Notes under the pieces: model-generated | Seen by the model: the letters and a program-made list of their open reading frames with translations, nothing else | The model's database searches: none | What the model was told of the DNA's origin: nothing | In this document: piece after piece, positions 35,500 to 44,313 of the stretch | Layout of the letters: every line of letters starts with the position of its first letter | Numbering within the stretch: the first letter of the stretch is position 1 | Assembly (NCBI GenBank): GCA_028749115.1 | Contig: JAQURD010000004.1 | Location: 47,982-111,981, forward strand | Length of the DNA stretch: 64,000 nt | Direction: 5' to 3' | From: Acidobacteriota bacterium | GTDB taxonomy: Bacteria > Acidobacteriota > Aminicenantia > Aminicenantales > Saccharicenantaceae | Translations under genes and position numbers: made by a program

Positions 35500-36672
35500 A
35501 TGAGGAGAAAAGACTTGGTTATTTTTTTAACTATCAGTCTTCTGCTTTACGGCATGCTTAATCTTTATATCCTTAAAAGGGGAATTCAGGCTTTTTCTTC
35601 CTATCCAGCCTGGCGTTTTTTGTTTTTACTCGTCTTCATTATTTTAATCTTAAGTTTTCCTCTGAGTAGAATTATCAACGGAGAATCCAGCCACCGTTTA
35701 TCAGCAGTTCTGGCCATGCCTGGAATCTATTATTTAGTTTTGATGTTTTATCTTTTTATGCTGATTTTTTTAAAAGATTTAATTCGTTGGAGTTGCCGGC
35801 TGTTCCGCCAGCCGGTAAATGAATTAAGCCTGTTATCAGTCAGCAATACTGCTTCTTTTACCGCTATTCTGGTTTTATCCATAATTATCCTGTTCTTAGG
35901 CCATCTCAATGCCCTTAACCCAGGGATTAAGACTCTCCGCCTGACAGTGGATAAAATGGCAAATGGACGTCTGGGACTGCGGGCAATCGTGCTGTCCGAT
36001 ATTCATCTGGGGACTTACAACCGGGCCAACCGGCTGGAAGGTCTGGTCAAAAAGATAAATGGATTGCAGCCTGAGGTGGTCCTTTTTGCTGGCGATATTG
36101 TGGACGAAGCCATTGGCGCGGAAGAAGAGGAAAAAATGGTCAGGCTGATGAAGGACATCAGGGCGCCTCTCGGCCTCTGGGCCTGCCCTGGAAATCATGA
36201 ATACTATGGCGGGCTTGATAAAAATATAAACTATCTGGAAAGGGCCGGAGTGCAGGAGCTCTTAGATAAAGCCGTAAAAGTTGATAATTCATTTTATGTT
36301 ATTGGTAGGAAAGACTGGGCAGCCATCAGGTTTGGTGACCGCCGGGCCAGCCTGCCGGACATTATGGCTGCCAGCCAGGTTGATCCTGCTTTGCCTCTCA
36401 TTGTTCTTGATCATCAACCGCTTCGGCTGGAAGAAGCTCAGCAAGCAGAGGTAGATCTTTTACTCTGCGGCCATACTCACGCCGGACAGCTTTTCCCTCT
36501 TAATCTAATCAATCAGATAATTTATGAGAAAAACCGGGGCTATCTTAGGAAAGACAGAACTCATATTTATGTCTCGGCTGGCAGCGGCACCTGGGGACCT
36601 CCGGTTAGAACTGGCAGTCGCTCGGAGATTGTCCTGCTGGAACTGAGTTTTAAACCAGCCGAGGCTGATTAA
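35500..36672 (+). CDS. Membrane-anchored metallophosphoesterase (YkuE-like)
   Basis: The 390-residue protein has about four N-terminal membrane helices (up to about residue 140) and a calcineurin-like phosphoesterase domain. The domain motifs are LSDIHLGTYNR (D, H), FAGDIVDEA (GD), PGNHEYYGG (GNHE) and LCGHTHAGQLFPL (GHTH). All metal ligands are present. YkuE-like enzymes act on phospholipid or UDP-sugar substrates; the target here is unknown. The ribosome binding site is weak, so expression may depend on the genes upstream. Confidence 0.92.
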   Translation: MRRKDLVIFLTISLLLYGMLNLYILKRGIQAFSSYPAWRFLFLLVFIILILSFPLSRIINGESSHRLSAVLAMPGIYYLVLMFYLFMLIFLKDLIRWSCRLFRQPVNELSLLSVSNTASFTAILVLSIIILFLGHLNALNPGIKTLRLTVDKMANGRLGLRAIVLSDIHLGTYNRANRLEGLVKKINGLQPEVVLFAGDIVDEAIGAEEEEKMVRLMKDIRAPLGLWACPGNHEYYGGLDKNINYLERAGVQELLDKAVKVDNSFYVIGRKDWAAIRFGDRRASLPDIMAASQVDPALPLIVLDHQPLRLEEAQQAEVDLLLCGHTHAGQLFPLNLINQIIYEKNRGYLRKDRTHIYVSAGSGTWGPPVRTGSRSEIVLLELSFKPAEAD

Positions 36673-36720
36673 TCAACGCCAGGCCAGTTTCTAAGATCTA
36701 TAATTAACAATCTTTGGTTC

Positions 36721-37278
36721 TTATCTCCGGCTGGCAGCCTCATCGTATCTTTTTATAACTTCCTCGGTTATATCCAGAGCGGGCTGAAAATAAATCAGTC
36801 CAGAAGAAGATAGATCAAAAACCAGTTCATAGTCTCTTTCTTTTACCAACCCCTCAACTATGGCCAGCAGGTCATCTCGTATTTTCTTTATCAGTCTGGT
36901 CTTAAATTGATTGAATTCGGCTGATGAATCCTGCTCGTATTTATTTTTTTCTGCTTCCTTTATATCAATTTCGAGTTGAAGCTGGCTCAAAGCTTCCTGA
37001 TTTAGAGTCAATCTCTGGCTATCCAGCTTATTTCTGAGGCTGTTGATTTCTTGCTCTCTTTCCTTTATTGCGGCTTTTATTTCATCTTCTTTTTCTTGAA
37101 GAAGGGCGACTGCTTTCCGGCCTTCAGCCGACCGGTCAAATGCTTTCTGGGAATCAATAATAGCTGTTTTTAAGGCCGTTTGAGCTCCGGCTTCTGCCGG
37201 GCCTAGCCAGAGAATCATTGAGATTAAAATAAATGGGCTGAAGATTGCTAATGATCGGTAGAATAAGGACCTGTTCAT
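36721..37278 (-). CDS. OmpH/Skp-family periplasmic chaperone
   Basis: The protein of about 185 residues has a signal peptide (LAIFSPFILISMILWL then PAEAGAQ). The OmpH core starts at KTAIIDSQKAFDRSAEGRKA, followed by a long coiled coil (about 55-130). The C-terminal IVEGLVKERDYELVFDLSS closes the beta-sheet body. Skp escorts outer membrane proteins across the periplasm. The ATG at 37278 has AGGAGG upstream; an in-frame start at 37332 does not. It is not next to bamA or lpxD here. Confidence 0.88.
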   Translation of the reverse strand: MNRSLFYRSLAIFSPFILISMILWLGPAEAGAQTALKTAIIDSQKAFDRSAEGRKAVALLQEKEDEIKAAIKEREQEINSLRNKLDSQRLTLNQEALSQLQLEIDIKEAEKNKYEQDSSAEFNQFKTRLIKKIRDDLLAIVEGLVKERDYELVFDLSSSGLIYFQPALDITEEVIKRYDEAASRR

Positions 37279-37333
37279 TTTTTTATACCTCCTGTCAGTT
37301 TGTTGACCGGGTTCTGACTTTAAATTATTCAAT

Positions 37334-37600
37334 TTATCCTCTCTTATTAAATTGCAGCAGAAATTTAGCTACCCGGCCGGGTGCTCCTTGCAGGTAATCT
37401 GGCCCAGAACCATGGTCAATTCTAAGACGTCGGCCAGGTTCAAAGTAAGTAGCCGGGATAAAAAGAGCAACGTTTCCTTTATGCCTGGCCACCTCTAATC
37501 TGTTTGAATGAAAATAAAATTTTGGACCGGTAAACTCATAATCTATCATCTTCTCTAGGAAGAATGGCCTCTTTTTAGCCCAAACGAATTCTCTTTCCAT
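37334..37600 (-). CDS. Hypothetical protein (88 residues)
   Basis: This soluble basic protein starts at an ATG directly behind GGGAG. It contains FYFHSNRLEVARHKGNVALF and IPATYFEPGRRLRIDHGSG, and a C-terminal APGRVAKFLLQFNKRG. I do not recognise a family. It lies 55 bp from the Oxa1-like membrane gene and 55 bp from ompH on the same strand and may belong to the same transcript. Confidence 0.55.
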   Translation of the reverse strand: MEREFVWAKKRPFFLEKMIDYEFTGPKFYFHSNRLEVARHKGNVALFIPATYFEPGRRLRIDHGSGPDYLQGAPGRVAKFLLQFNKRG

Positions 37601-37655
37601 CTCCCTTTTTCCTTTCCTTTTAGGTGTTATCTGAACTCTGGCTAGCTGGCCTGGC

Positions 37656-38483
37656 TTAAATTTCGACTTTGAACAGGCCCTTCAGGCTGAAACCGGCGAT
37701 AACTGACAGCAAAAAATAAGCGACGAGCCAGTGAATCTTCAAGCCGAGAAACTTCAGCCGGGCTTCAGGATAAACAAGTTCGATTTGCTTAATTTCCGTC
37801 TCCCCGGGGAGAGGTTTTTCTCCAGGATTGAGCAGTTGTTTCCAGACATTTTGGTTCACTCTGATAGCTGATAGCTTAGCCAGTTGCCTTCTGGAAAGGG
37901 ACATATCCTTTGCATATCTCTCACTTCCAGTTCTTATCACCAGCTGTCCGCCGGTCTGATCAATTATTCTTAATCTCCAGTCAGCCTCATTCTCATCTAT
38001 AATCCTGACCGGCGGGGAATCAACGGTTACTCCCTCTGGCGCTTCCACCTCGGCATGAAGCTGACCAACCTCAACGGTTTGATTAAACTTGACTTTCACC
38101 AATAAAGTTTCACCCGGCTGTGGGGAGCGATAACCAAACCAGAGATTCATCTGGGCCAGCAGAAGAAAAATAGGAACAATCATCACCAGCAAAGGTTTTA
38201 GATTATAGCCCAGGTAACGGACATTGACCGATAACAACTTCTTGAGCCCGGCCAGAAATGTCCCGAAATCATTCTGGAAAAGCCTTATTTCCAGCAGATA
38301 GCCCTTGATTAGATTCTTAACTTCCTTGATACCATTCTGGTTAGAAGTCTTTTTATAGATAAAAAGCATCAAAACAGCTGTCAGGAAGGAAATAAATATC
38401 ATGCCTCCCCACGGGTTAATCCCGGTAAAAGGCAGCAATAAGACTTTGACCACCAGTCCGACGGCTTTATTCAACCACCACAT
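37656..38483 (-). CDS. Integral membrane protein resembling the Oxa1/EMC3/DUF106 architecture
   Basis: The 275-residue protein has a hydrophobic N-terminus (about 4-20), a membrane helix (about 26-43), and a charged helical hairpin-like region (46-90, with KKTSNQNGIKEVKNLIKGY). A second helix (about 97-114), an extracytoplasmic beta-rich domain (about 118-245) and a C-terminal helix (about 254-271) follow. Helix, cytosolic coiled coil, helix is the layout of EMC3/TMCO1/DUF106-type insertases; this similarity is my inference, not a tested homology. It directly follows the RHH and triple phosphatase genes and is probably in their operon. Confidence 0.55.
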   Translation of the reverse strand: MWWLNKAVGLVVKVLLLPFTGINPWGGMIFISFLTAVLMLFIYKKTSNQNGIKEVKNLIKGYLLEIRLFQNDFGTFLAGLKKLLSVNVRYLGYNLKPLLVMIVPIFLLLAQMNLWFGYRSPQPGETLLVKVKFNQTVEVGQLHAEVEAPEGVTVDSPPVRIIDENEADWRLRIIDQTGGQLVIRTGSERYAKDMSLSRRQLAKLSAIRVNQNVWKQLLNPGEKPLPGETEIKQIELVYPEARLKFLGLKIHWLVAYFLLSVIAGFSLKGLFKVEI

Positions 38484-38504
38484 CAGCTATCAGATCAACC
38501 CTTC

Positions 38505-38696
38505 TCAGGAAATATAACCAAGCCCTTTTAATCGCTTTTTTATTTCTTCTTCTGAATCGGCACCTTCAAAATGGTTGATTTCCTTTTCCAGAATATGAAT
38601 TATAAATTCTTGAGGGGAACTATAGCCAGCAGTTTCTGCTACTTTTTCAATTTTCTGATAGAGCTCTTTGTCGAGTTTTACTTTAACTCTGCCCAT
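38505..38696 (-). CDS. Ribbon-helix-helix (CopG-like) small DNA-binding protein
   Basis: The 63-residue protein begins GRVKVKLDKELYQKIEKVAE, then AGYSSPQEFIIHILEKEI. That gives a beta strand plus two helices, as in CopG/MetJ-type repressors. The C-terminus (ADSEEEIKKRLKGLGYIS) is acidic. A strong AGGAGG site precedes the ATG. Its place in the phosphatase cluster suggests local autoregulation. No toxin partner is adjacent, which argues against a toxin-antitoxin reading. Confidence 0.7.
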   Translation of the reverse strand: MGRVKVKLDKELYQKIEKVAETAGYSSPQEFIIHILEKEINHFEGADSEEEIKKRLKGLGYIS

Positions 38697-38719
38697 CTCG
38701 CCTCCTTTCTTTAATCTGG

Positions 38720-40720
38720 TTAAAAAATTGGCCGGCCGGTTACCTCCGGCGGAATTTTAATTCCGAATAGGGATAAAAGACCGGCAGTGACATCTTGAAG
38801 TGTCGGATCAGACAATTTGACCGGCAGACTACTGATTAAACTCCCCGGGATGACTGTCGGTGAAGACATATGATCTCCACTCCATTTTTGCCGATTATCT
38901 TCAATTAACTCCCTTGGAAAGCTGCCCAGAGGCGAATTCCAGGAAATGCGGTAATTACGGTTAAAGCCCAGAATGATGTCGGGAGCTAAATCAACATAGG
39001 GACCATGATAAACATCACGGCCGATATAAGCTTTGAGGATAATTTTTTCACCTGTCTTCGGGTCAATGAGTTGCTCTAGCTGATTGGCCAGACGGCGGGT
39101 AAGTGCCTCTCTTTCTGATGGAGCGACGATTCCCTGGCTTTCGCGCCCCTTAAGATTCAAATAGAGGGCATTCAGGCCGACGCCATAGGCTTTTGTTCTT
39201 GACCAGTCAGTTCGCTGGAAGAGAGTCACTTCCTCCGGCCGGCTGCCGGGCAAAAGATAGTGATAGCCAGTTTGCAACAGCCAGGTATTAAGATTAAATC
39301 CCCAGCGGAAAGGATTAAAACCGTGGTCGGACATGACAATGATGGCTGTCTGACGGTCAACTTTTTCCAGGCACATCTGCAGGACTTTATCCATTTCTTC
39401 ATATGTCCTGGGAATAACCGGGGCAAATTCAGCTGCCAGCTTTTCATCATAAGCCGGATGGTTCTTATCCAGGAAACGGTAAAACATATGCTGCCTTTGA
39501 TCGGTATTGGAAAAATAATAAAAAAGAAGCCCTGACCTGAAATTTTTTAATTCATCTTCGAGAATGGCTACACTTTCCTTATAAACTAATTCATCCTGAG
39601 CCAGGAATTCATTTTCATCCAGGACTTCATTTTCCAGGGCCGCCGTGTCAGCCGGCAGTCCTTTGGTAAAAAACGGCCCGAATTTTCTGGCCAGCTCCTT
39701 AGAATAATTATCGGGTGTGGATAGAGGCATGGCCGGTGCAGCCGGATCAATATTGATCGGGCTGACATAAAGCTTGAATTTTGGCCTGGCCTCTTTGAGG
39801 TAAAAAAGGCAGAGACCACTGACCCTCTGACCCGGGATGAAATCAAATTTGATTTTCTTCCAGCCGCTCCACTCTTTTTCTTTCAAAATGAATTCCTGAT
39901 CCTGATAGGCAATTTTGGCCGCCGGGTAGACAGGATCAATGAAGACCTTAAAATCCACATACGTTTCCGGGTTGCCTTTTTTAAAGGGGTTATTTGGCCC
40001 GGGGATTCTGGATTCAACCCGGTGGCCAATAACATAAACATCATGAACGCGGCCGCCGCCTCCATATTCTTCCGTTATCGTCTTATATTCATTGGTATAA
40101 AAGTTAAAAAGTCCATAATAGCCTTTGATATCCGGGGTGCCCATACCAGAAAACGTTTTTTGTTTTGATTCAACCGGGGGATAATTGGAAGGTATTTTGA
40201 AAACCGTAGCTGGAATATCATTGTCTTCAAGAATCTGCCAGAAAGCCCGGCCCCGCCGTAAGTTGTTAATTTTTCCGCCAGATAGGGGCAGAATCAGGTT
40301 ACCAAGGCAAATATCATGTTTCCCCGGGAGTGATTCTGAAGCCGAAAAAACAGGCATATAAGCTTTTGGGTCCCGGTGAACAAAATCAAAAATAGCATGG
40401 CCACCCGGGTCAGTACCGGTGATAAAATTAGCCCAGGCCACCGGGCTCTGGGGAGGAATACTTGAGCCAAGAGGGAGAAAGCTGCCTGAGGAGGCCAGTT
40501 TTCTGAAACTGGGCAGCCGGTTAGCCTTCATCAGGTCAGAGGTCAGCACCGGGTCGAGGCCGTCAAAGCCAAGAACCAGTACCTTCCTGGCTGTATCCCG
40601 GCCTCCCCTGGTAGTCAAAGAAGCTCCCTGCGGGAAAAAAGCTAATCCGGCTGAAGTGGCCAGCATTAGCTCAAGAAAGCGCCGGCGGGATAGGCTATTG
40701 TCTTCTTTTTCTTTTGCCAT
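38720..40720 (-). CDS. Tat-exported alkaline-phosphatase-superfamily protein (AP3)
   Basis: The 666-residue protein has a Tat signal (SRRRFLELML at residues 11-20). A type I phosphodiesterase/nucleotide pyrophosphatase-like fold follows. The metal Asp is D53 (GFDGLDP), and the predicted nucleophile is S92 (SPVAW, ten residues before the ITG motif). DQRQHMFYRFLDKNHPAYD and MSDHGF supply other ligands, and WSGDH lies late. It shares with AP2 a beta-rich insert ending in PINIDPAAPAMPL. The substrate is unknown; the family includes phosphodiesterases and phosphoglycerol-type transferases. Its start overlaps the AP2 gene by 26 bp. Confidence 0.85.
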   Translation of the reverse strand: MAKEKEDNSLSRRRFLELMLATSAGLAFFPQGASLTTRGGRDTARKVLVLGFDGLDPVLTSDLMKANRLPSFRKLASSGSFLPLGSSIPPQSPVAWANFITGTDPGGHAIFDFVHRDPKAYMPVFSASESLPGKHDICLGNLILPLSGGKINNLRRGRAFWQILEDNDIPATVFKIPSNYPPVESKQKTFSGMGTPDIKGYYGLFNFYTNEYKTITEEYGGGGRVHDVYVIGHRVESRIPGPNNPFKKGNPETYVDFKVFIDPVYPAAKIAYQDQEFILKEKEWSGWKKIKFDFIPGQRVSGLCLFYLKEARPKFKLYVSPINIDPAAPAMPLSTPDNYSKELARKFGPFFTKGLPADTAALENEVLDENEFLAQDELVYKESVAILEDELKNFRSGLLFYYFSNTDQRQHMFYRFLDKNHPAYDEKLAAEFAPVIPRTYEEMDKVLQMCLEKVDRQTAIIVMSDHGFNPFRWGFNLNTWLLQTGYHYLLPGSRPEEVTLFQRTDWSRTKAYGVGLNALYLNLKGRESQGIVAPSEREALTRRLANQLEQLIDPKTGEKIILKAYIGRDVYHGPYVDLAPDIILGFNRNYRISWNSPLGSFPRELIEDNRQKWSGDHMSSPTVIPGSLISSLPVKLSDPTLQDVTAGLLSLFGIKIPPEVTGRPIF

Positions 40721-42917
40721 TCATCCTGGCCTTTTTAGTCTTCTGTGCACTTTCTATTCTATCATTTTTATTGATTTTTGCAGAAGCTGCTGGTGATGCT
40801 ACCGATAAGAATGATTGGCCGTCAAAATATGATGGTCGGTCAATGCCAAATAGGTCGAGAACAGTGGGAGCGATGTCCATAATAGAAGGTTGGTCGATGT
40901 CAAACTTGAAGTTGGAGAAAAATACTCCCGGGACCAGGTCTGGATCAAGGCAGTGATCACCACTCCAGGCTTTCAGGTTATCTTCAATAACTTTTTGATT
41001 GACCCGGCCAGTGACTGAGTCCCAGGAAACCCGGTAGCCTTCATTATAGGCGACAATTAAATCAGGAGCTTCCTGGCGGTAAGGGCCGTGATAAATTTTC
41101 TCAGTGTCAACTAACCGGTGGATAGCGGCTGTGCCGAGATCAGGATCTTTCAGACCGGATAATTTTTCAACCAATTCTTTCTTAAGTTGCTGATATTCTT
41201 CTCCAGGTTCAACTACGCCCTGTGCCTCCCGTCCTCTGAGGTTGATATACAGCCCGGCCAGGCCCAGCCCGTAGGCTCTGGTCCGGGTCCAGTCCACCTG
41301 TTTGAACCATTCTTCACTCGTTGCTGCTCCATCCTTTAAATTGAGATAACCATTAAGATAAAGCCAGGAATTAAGGTTAACACCGCGGCGAAAGGATTTG
41401 AAACCATGATCAGACATGATGATTAAACACGTCCGCTCATCACCTTGTGTTAGAACCTGGCCAGTCAGCTCATCCATTTTTTTGTAAAGATTTTCAATCA
41501 CACTGGCCCCATCTTTAAGATGGCAAGTAGCCTGACAGGCAGGATGGGTCTTATCGAGATAACGGAAGAACATATGCTGAAGGCTGTCAGAAGTCTCAAA
41601 CCAGCAGGCTACCAGTCCTTTTCTTGTTTTGGACAGGGCATTAAAAAGAATCTTCTCTGTTTCCTGATGAAAGGTGTAAGCCAGATCTAAAAAGGCATTT
41701 TCTGGCAGGACGCCCTCATTCAGAGCCCAGGTGTCATTAGCTTCACCCAGCGTGGCATAACTGCCCAGCAGTTTGGCCAGGTAAGAGGAATAAATAAATG
41801 GATGAGAAACAGGCAGGGCTGGCTTTTCCGGATCAATGTTAAGAGGGGTTACATAAAGTTCAAAATGAGGGCTCGTGCTTAATAAATAAAATCTGGCTAG
41901 AGCCTTGATTTTTACTCCCAGGCCCGCTGGAAAACTTAGTTTTATCCAGGGAGAGAAGACACCTTTTTGCATCCTAAATCTTTGACCTGAGACTTCGATC
42001 TCAGCTTGCTCCGGATTATCTCCAAATTTAATCAGCAGGGGAATCTTAATTTCCTCGGGCTTTTTTAAAAGAGAATTTTCCGGGCCGGGGATAAATGTCT
42101 TGATCATCTTGCCCTGCCGCTCAACCAGCAGGCTTTCGCCGCCTTCCTTTTTCTTAATTCTTTCTGGATTAGTCGTATAAAAAAGGAAAGTTCCCTGAGA
42201 GCCTTTAAGATCCGGCAGGCACATGCCTGATAAAAGATGACCTGAAAATTTCTCAGGCGGAAAAGTAATCGGGATACGCAAAATAGAAGAGAAAATTCCT
42301 TTTTCACCAAGAATTTTCCAGAAAGGCTGGCTTTTTCTTAATAGTTTTATTTCTGGCCGGCCTAAAGGAATCCTGTGTTTTCCCAGTTTCAGATATTTTG
42401 ACGGCGGGCTAATCCGGGCAGAAGACAGATCTGGAAGATAAGTTTTGGGGTTGCGGCTTAAAAAGTCAAAAATATTGTGCTTGGACGGATCGCAGCCTGT
42501 CATAAAAGAAGACCAGGCGACAGGTGAAATAGCCGGGGTAGTTGTCTTAAGCTTTTTAAAAGTTCCCTGTTTTTTCAACTGGCTGAAAACGGGCAGTTTG
42601 CCTTCAGCCATGAATTTCTCGGCCAGGTCCGGGTCGAAGCCATCATAGCCTAAAATAATAACCTTATCTACCTGGCTATTTTGGTAGGCTTTCTGACCGC
42701 GCAGCAGGCGGAAGAGCCAGCGGAAAGGCCAGGAGAGCAAAGAGAAAATAGCCAGAAAAAAAGTCAGGAAGAAAATCAGGAAGGATGATAGAAAGGCAAA
42801 TCCTGCTCCTGGTCCGATATAAGCCTCGGCTACCGAAACCATGGACAGAATCAGAAAAACTTCCAGATAGGCTCTTTTAAGAAAAAAGTAAAAAACCCTG
42901 TCCGGAATCTGCCTCAT
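40695..42917 (-). CDS. Membrane-anchored alkaline-phosphatase-superfamily protein (AP2)
   Basis: The 740-residue protein has an N-terminal membrane region of two or three helices (about residues 18-72, with YIGPGAGFAF in between). The catalytic domain follows: D92 in GYDGFDP, predicted nucleophile S131 in SPVAW, SDSLQHMFFRYLDKTHP, MSDHGF and WSGDH. The C-terminus is strongly basic (KRKRRQ). Its fold and insert closely parallel AP3. The ATG overlaps the AP1 stop by 4 bp with no Shine-Dalgarno, so translation should be coupled to AP1. Confidence 0.85.
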   Translation of the reverse strand: MRQIPDRVFYFFLKRAYLEVFLILSMVSVAEAYIGPGAGFAFLSSFLIFFLTFFLAIFSLLSWPFRWLFRLLRGQKAYQNSQVDKVIILGYDGFDPDLAEKFMAEGKLPVFSQLKKQGTFKKLKTTTPAISPVAWSSFMTGCDPSKHNIFDFLSRNPKTYLPDLSSARISPPSKYLKLGKHRIPLGRPEIKLLRKSQPFWKILGEKGIFSSILRIPITFPPEKFSGHLLSGMCLPDLKGSQGTFLFYTTNPERIKKKEGGESLLVERQGKMIKTFIPGPENSLLKKPEEIKIPLLIKFGDNPEQAEIEVSGQRFRMQKGVFSPWIKLSFPAGLGVKIKALARFYLLSTSPHFELYVTPLNIDPEKPALPVSHPFIYSSYLAKLLGSYATLGEANDTWALNEGVLPENAFLDLAYTFHQETEKILFNALSKTRKGLVACWFETSDSLQHMFFRYLDKTHPACQATCHLKDGASVIENLYKKMDELTGQVLTQGDERTCLIIMSDHGFKSFRRGVNLNSWLYLNGYLNLKDGAATSEEWFKQVDWTRTRAYGLGLAGLYINLRGREAQGVVEPGEEYQQLKKELVEKLSGLKDPDLGTAAIHRLVDTEKIYHGPYRQEAPDLIVAYNEGYRVSWDSVTGRVNQKVIEDNLKAWSGDHCLDPDLVPGVFFSNFKFDIDQPSIMDIAPTVLDLFGIDRPSYFDGQSFLSVASPAASAKINKNDRIESAQKTKKARMNGKRKRRQ

Positions 42918-44212
42918 TTGACTTTTTTGATGATCAGGCTGGCAATATCCTCAATGGCCAGCTCGGAGCCATAATCCTCTGCCGCCCAGAAAAAAGCGTC
43001 ATCCCAGGTGTGCATGCCCTGAAGATAGCTGCGGCCAAAGATATCCTTTTTCCTGATTGAGCCTTTAAGATCGAACCCGGGATAAGACAGGACCAATAAA
43101 TCAGGCCCGAGGGAGGTATATTTGCCCTGATAGACTTCTTCTGCTTTAAAAACCTGGCGAATAACTTTCTGCCCATTGTATTCAAGCTGAAGCAACTTCT
43201 GGGCAATCTCTGATTTTAGTTCCTTTTTCCGGCTGCGTTTGATCCTGCCCCGGGGAAATTTATTTTCAAGATTAAGATAAATCCGGTTTGGATCAAGGGC
43301 GAAAGCTACTGATTTTGGCAAGATATCATTCAGGCTCTTCGGACTGGAAGTAGTAAAAGACAGGTAGCCTTCTTTTTCCAGCCAGGAATTTAAATAAACC
43401 TCCTGGATTATGCCGGTGAAGCCGTGATCAGAAAGGATAAACAGACTGTCTTCGCTTTCATTCAGTTTTTTATATGAGCTGATGATCTTGGAAATAATTC
43501 TGTCGATTTGCTGGTAAAAATCCAGAAAAGCTTGATGAGCCGGGTGAGATTTGTCTTCATATGCTGACCAGAGGAAATGATGCAGGCGATCAGTTCCCGT
43601 AATAACAAATTCAAAATAGTCCCATTCCTGCTCCCAAAAGTAATTCAGTGCTTTTTGATGACTGGCCATGGTCTTGGATAGCTCCGGCCAGAGGAGAGCC
43701 TGGTTCTCAGCTACCTTAGCACTGTCCACATCTATCTGGTAGCCGATCTGCTCCAGGGTAGAAAACAGGGGAGGGGGATAGACTGATCTGGCCAGATCAA
43801 CGGCCACAAAGCCAGAAACCATGACGCCGTTAATCCGGCGGGCGGGAAAGGTGGCTGGCTGATTGATAACCATACTTTTATATCCATGCTGGGCCAGTAT
43901 GTCCCACAGGGTGTCTACCTTAACATCAAGAAAGTTCGGAAATCTCAGGTCATAACTGCCAGGCTTAAAGTCCACAAAGCCAAAAATCCCATGATTTCCC
44001 GGATTTGTTCCGGTCATAAAGTTGGTCCAGGAGACAGCCGAGATTTCAGGCAGGCTGGCCTTCATTTGATGCAGGTGCCCGCTGTCTATCAGGCGGGCAA
44101 CTGTGCTCATTAGTCCCGTCTTAGCTAGTTCAAGCAGCAGGGAATAGGGAACACCATCCAGGCCAATAACGCAGATTTTCTTTCTGGCTTTGCTCTTTTT
44201 AAAAATCGGCAT
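42914..44212 (-). CDS. Alkaline-phosphatase-superfamily protein without targeting signal (AP1)
   Basis: The 432-residue protein is a shorter relative of AP2 and AP3: D19 in GLDGVP, predicted nucleophile S58 in SAVSW, TDRLHHFLWSAYEDKSHPA, LSDHGF, and a late GMHTWDDAF in place of the WSGDH motif. It lacks a signal peptide or membrane helix and is probably cytosolic. It is the first gene of the cluster. Its promoter TATAAT ends 10 bp before the ATG and there is no ribosome binding site, so a leaderless mRNA is predicted. Confidence 0.85.
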   Translation of the reverse strand: MPIFKKSKARKKICVIGLDGVPYSLLLELAKTGLMSTVARLIDSGHLHQMKASLPEISAVSWTNFMTGTNPGNHGIFGFVDFKPGSYDLRFPNFLDVKVDTLWDILAQHGYKSMVINQPATFPARRINGVMVSGFVAVDLARSVYPPPLFSTLEQIGYQIDVDSAKVAENQALLWPELSKTMASHQKALNYFWEQEWDYFEFVITGTDRLHHFLWSAYEDKSHPAHQAFLDFYQQIDRIISKIISSYKKLNESEDSLFILSDHGFTGIIQEVYLNSWLEKEGYLSFTTSSPKSLNDILPKSVAFALDPNRIYLNLENKFPRGRIKRSRKKELKSEIAQKLLQLEYNGQKVIRQVFKAEEVYQGKYTSLGPDLLVLSYPGFDLKGSIRKKDIFGRSYLQGMHTWDDAFFWAAEDYGSELAIEDIASLIIKKVK

Positions 44213-44222
44213 AACTTTGATT

Positions 44223-44250
44223 ATTATAACACCAGAGGTCCAGGTGTCAA
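44223..44250 (-). promoter_or_regulatory. Consensus promoter of the triple phosphatase cluster, leaderless
   Basis: Minus-strand TTGACA (44250-44245), a 16 bp spacer and TATAAT (44228-44223) match the sigma70 consensus exactly. The start codon at 44212 lies 10 bp after the -10, giving a predicted leader of about 4 nt. Confidence 0.8.
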
Positions 44251-44313
44251 TTTTTTAACCGGCGATCAACAACTATCTAATTGATAATAAATAAATTAAT
44301 AGGCCGAAGAATC

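Noticed and set aside
38505..38696. Toxin-antitoxin antitoxin
   Set aside because: RHH protein has no adjacent small toxin gene; its neighbours are phosphatases and a membrane protein.
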